DNA of 64,000 nt from an uncultured Alphaproteobacteria bacterium (lineage in GTDB: Bacteria > Pseudomonadota > Alphaproteobacteria > HIMB59 > GCA-002718135). The stretch lies in contig CACGDO010000001.1 of the NCBI GenBank assembly GCA_902571865.1, positions 146,315 to 210,314 on the forward strand, read 5' to 3'. Each line of letters starts with the position of its first letter. The first letter of the stretch is position 1. This document shows positions 61,879 through 64,000 of the stretch, piece after piece. The notes under the pieces were generated by a model. The model searched no databases. It saw only the letters and a list, made by a program, of their open reading frames with translations, and was not told where the DNA came from. The position numbers and the translations under genes are program-made.

Positions 61879-62514
61879 CTAAGTATTTTGAATAAAATCA
61901 TCAATATTATTTTCATCATCCTGTTCTAAATTAACATTACTTTGTAAATTTTCATCATTTTTAGCAAGATCACTTATAGTTGCAATCGCAGAACGTTTAT
62001 CAAGAAAACCACTTGCCTTTAGCTCCTCTTTACTAGGTAAATCGGATAAACTATTCAATCCAAAATGTTCAACAAACAAATCTGTTGTAGACCATAAAGT
62101 AGGTTTACCAGGTATACTTTTTCTACCTGAAGGACGTATCCATCCTATTTCCATCAAATGATCTAGAGAGCCTCTACCCATTTGAACACCTCTAATATTT
62201 TCAATTTCTGATCTTGTTATTGGTTGTTGATAAGCAATTATAGATAATGTTTCTAATGCTGCTCTTGATAATTTTCTTTTCTGTGTTTTAAAAATTGTTA
62301 ATTCATCACTGAGATCTTCAGCAGTTCTAAAAGACCATTTGTTGCCAGTTTTGATTAAATTAATACCTCTATTTTTATAAAAATCTTTAATTTCTAGTAA
62401 TAGCTTACTTATATTATTTTTATCTTTAATTTTTTCTTTTAAATCATTTTCATCAAGTGGCTCTCCTGATGCAAATAATATTGCTTCTAAAATTTTAATA
62501 TCTTTATTATCCAT
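61879..62514 (-). CDS. scpB: segregation and condensation protein ScpB
   Basis: 211 residues with two winged-helix domains. LEAILFASGEPLDENDLKEKI at the start, RAALETLSIIAYQQPITRSEIENIRG and the following LMEIGWIRPSGRKSIPGKPTLW are family landmarks. ScpB is the kite subunit of the SMC-ScpAB condensin that compacts and segregates the chromosome. It overlaps scpA by 8 bases. A lysine- and acid-rich tail closes the protein. Confidence 0.94.
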   Translation of the reverse strand: MDNKDIKILEAILFASGEPLDENDLKEKIKDKNNISKLLLEIKDFYKNRGINLIKTGNKWSFRTAEDLSDELTIFKTQKRKLSRAALETLSIIAYQQPITRSEIENIRGVQMGRGSLDHLMEIGWIRPSGRKSIPGKPTLWSTTDLFVEHFGLNSLSDLPSKEELKASGFLDKRSAIATISDLAKNDENLQSNVNLEQDDENNIDDFIQNT

Positions 62515-63274
62515 TTTGATTAAATTTTAAATAAATATTCCCGAAACTTTCATCTTGTTTTAAATCAATAAAGCCATTTTTTGATAATTCTAAAGAAGCA
62601 ACAAAATTAGATGAGATAATGGATTTATTAATTGTTTTATTAGCTTTAATTAAATTTGGAATTACATTTAAAAAATTAGTCCATTCTGTAATATTTCCAA
62701 AAATACCTTTTAGTCTTTTAACTGCTTGATCAACTGAATAAAGTTCTGAATACTCAATAGTTAATTGTTTTACCTGTTCATTCGATTTAAGTATTTGACT
62801 ATATGATTTTAGCAAGTCATATAAATTAGAAGTATAATTAATATTATATTTAACTTTGAGACCTTCAGATGACCCTCCATAAAATACATCTCTATTAACA
62901 AGAGGTCTTGAATATATGATTTTAGAAATATTTTGAAAAGCCTCTAGTCTCTGTAATTGATATTTTAAAGCCTCTTCTAATTCATCGGCTGTATATTCAT
63001 CTGTTTTTTCTTCTTTTGGCAATAGTGATCTTGATTTCAAATACGTTAGCCATGCTGCCATCACTAAATAATCTGCAGCTATTTCAATATGAATATTTCT
63101 ATATTGATTAATAAAATTAATATATTGATCAGCTAACTCGGATATAGATATATCAGATAAATCAACCTTCTGTGATCTAGCCAAAACCAACAAAAGGTCT
63201 ATAGGACCCTCAAAATTGCCTAATAATAGGTTAAATTGACCTTCTTTTATTTCTGTATCTGGAACATTTAACAC
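62507..63274 (-). CDS. scpA: segregation and condensation protein ScpA
   Basis: 255 residues. NFEGPIDLLLVLARSQKVDLSDISISELADQY opens the kleisin domain (about 15-50), and the AADYLVMAAWLTYLKSRSLLP segment follows. ScpA is the kleisin that bridges the SMC heads with ScpB. In alphaproteobacteria nagZ typically lies just before scpA; here only 39 bases separate it from the SPOR-like gene, so nagZ is missing at this place. Confidence 0.94.
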   Translation of the reverse strand: MLNVPDTEIKEGQFNLLLGNFEGPIDLLLVLARSQKVDLSDISISELADQYINFINQYRNIHIEIAADYLVMAAWLTYLKSRSLLPKEEKTDEYTADELEEALKYQLQRLEAFQNISKIIYSRPLVNRDVFYGGSSEGLKVKYNINYTSNLYDLLKSYSQILKSNEQVKQLTIEYSELYSVDQAVKRLKGIFGNITEWTNFLNVIPNLIKANKTINKSIISSNFVASLELSKNGFIDLKQDESFGNIYLKFNQNG

Positions 63275-63313
63275 AACTTTTTATATAAAATTATTGAGAT
63301 TCTCTCAATATTA

Positions 63314-63826
63314 TTAATTTTGTAAATTAAGTATTATGCAAGTCTTAACAATAGTTAATAAATCACAAGCTTCAGAAGCGTTATTCTTAGAGATGTAATT
63401 TTTATAGGTAATAAAATATTGAGTACCTATTTCAGTTTTTTTATAGAAAACAAAAATATCTTCATGATCTATAATTGCTTTTTTATTTTCTAATAAATTG
63501 TACAAATATTTATTAATATTTTCAAAATTATCATTGCTATATAATTGAATTGTAAAATCAAGTTCGTCTATATTTTTAAAATCAAAATCTTTAATTTCAT
63601 TATCTATGTTATTTAAACTTTTCTTGTCTAAATAATCAACAACCTCACCTTCTTTATTAGTAGGAATAACATAATATTTATCAGTAAATTTAGGAATGAC
63701 AAAATACTCCCTATTACTAAAATAATAAAATGACATAAGATAAAGAATAATAATAAATAGCAATAATAATAAAGAATATTTTAAAATGTGATTATTTTTT
63801 CTTTTAAAAATAATTCTTTTAATCAT
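63314..63826 (-). CDS. membrane-anchored SPOR-domain-like protein
   Basis: 170 residues. A single membrane segment (about 16-34, hydrophobic with basic flank KRKNNH) is followed by a short periplasmic linker and a C-terminal region that resembles a degenerate SPOR domain (FTIQLYSNDNFENINKYLYNLL, then ITYKNYISKNNASEACDLL). SPOR domains bind denuded peptidoglycan at division sites. The position between argS and scpA is where alphaproteobacteria usually have a SPOR protein, which supports the call. Its ATG overlaps the argS stop (ATGTAATGA arrangement). Confidence 0.72.
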   Translation of the reverse strand: MIKRIIFKRKNNHILKYSLLLLLFIIILYLMSFYYFSNREYFVIPKFTDKYYVIPTNKEGEVVDYLDKKSLNNIDNEIKDFDFKNIDELDFTIQLYSNDNFENINKYLYNLLENKKAIIDHEDIFVFYKKTEIGTQYFITYKNYISKNNASEACDLLTIVKTCIILNLQN

Positions 63827-64000
63827 TACATTGTTTCAGGTGCGCTTATATCAATAATTGAAAAAATATCTTTTAAAACAACTCTAAATGACTCCAACCA
63901 AAATATTTTTGAAATTGTCTTTTCTATATTTTTTTCATCTATAAAACGAAGTGATTCATTATCTTTACCTTTATTCCAAATTGAATGGAAATCAGAGGAT
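63826..64000 (-). CDS. argS: arginine-tRNA ligase, C-terminal end
   Basis: Only the last 58 codons are in the window; the gene continues past the right edge. The reading FHSIWNKGKDNESLRF and the ending DISAPETM match the DALR anticodon-binding domain and the conserved C-terminal S-A-P-E-x-M of ArgS. Its stop overlaps the start of the SPOR-like gene. The order argS, SPOR, scpA, scpB is typical of alphaproteobacteria. Confidence 0.88.
   Translation of the reverse strand, partial: SSDFHSIWNKGKDNESLRFIDEKNIEKTISKIFWLESFRVVLKDIFSIIDISAPETM

Noticed and set aside
1-64000. CRISPR arrays, insertion sequences or rRNA operons
   Set aside because: No regularly spaced direct repeats, transposase reading frames or rRNA-like segments were seen while reading through both strands.

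Overview
The window is about 64 kb of very AT-rich (estimated by eye near 30% G+C), tightly packed chromosome with short intergenic gaps. No rRNA, tRNA or CRISPR array was recognised. The right-hand end carries an order typical of Alphaproteobacteria (argS, SPOR-like protein, scpA, scpB, tatA, tatB, tatC, serS, pcm). A tandem glycine riboswitch drives gcvT-gcvH-gcvP, and there is a close relative of the SAR11 DMSP demethylase DmdA. Together these suggest a streamlined marine alphaproteobacterium (SAR11-like or HIMB59/AEGEAN-169-like). The lineage is an inference and was not tested.

Layout. 1-2.5 kb: the end of a MacA-type adaptor, MacB-type ABC export genes and a pseudoazurin. 2.5-11.2 kb: an accessory stretch with an unknown membrane-anchored protein, a truncated PD-(D/E)XK nuclease remnant behind an odd GC-rich block, a complete type III-like restriction-modification pair, a CobB sirtuin, and a tyrosine recombinase with a perfect palindrome at its promoter. 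11.2-14.2 kb: an M81/MlrC-like metallopeptidase and small membrane or redox proteins. 14.4-20.5 kb: a signalling block with two class III nucleotide cyclases, a 6-TM voltage-gated-type K+ channel, an MscS channel fused to a cyclic-nucleotide-binding domain, and a YqhA-type membrane protein. 20.5-28.6 kb: a carbohydrate locus with an ABC binding protein, two permeases, a GH2 enzyme, a GH127 enzyme and a DapA-family lyase.

28.6-33.8 kb: two paralogous EamA transporters, DmdA, a tiny membrane protein, a beta-hydroxyacid dehydrogenase and an MFS transporter. 33.9-40.8 kb: a ten-gene forward operon (class IV aminotransferase, sulfotransferase-like protein, hydratase, DCC protein, PsiE, photolyase-like FAD protein, ABC exporter, PhyH dioxygenase). 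40.8-46.4 kb: a symporter, a thioesterase and an enolase-superfamily enzyme facing a cysteine/transsulfuration operon (cysE, cysK, PLP lyase), then a MazG-like protein. 46.4-52.6 kb: site-2 protease, the glycine cleavage operon under its riboswitch, and a deaminase.

52.6-52.8 kb holds what I consider the most novel item: a probable small RNA of about 115 nt with its own promoter, three consecutive perfect hairpins and a strong GC-rich terminator; the loops of two hairpins carry GGA motifs. 52.9-58.7 kb: anmK, a threonine dehydratase, a DjlA-like cochaperone, an EF-hand protein, a cold-shock protein, rlmJ and a MATE exporter. 58.7-64 kb: the conserved core block, without nagZ or surE at the positions where I would expect them.
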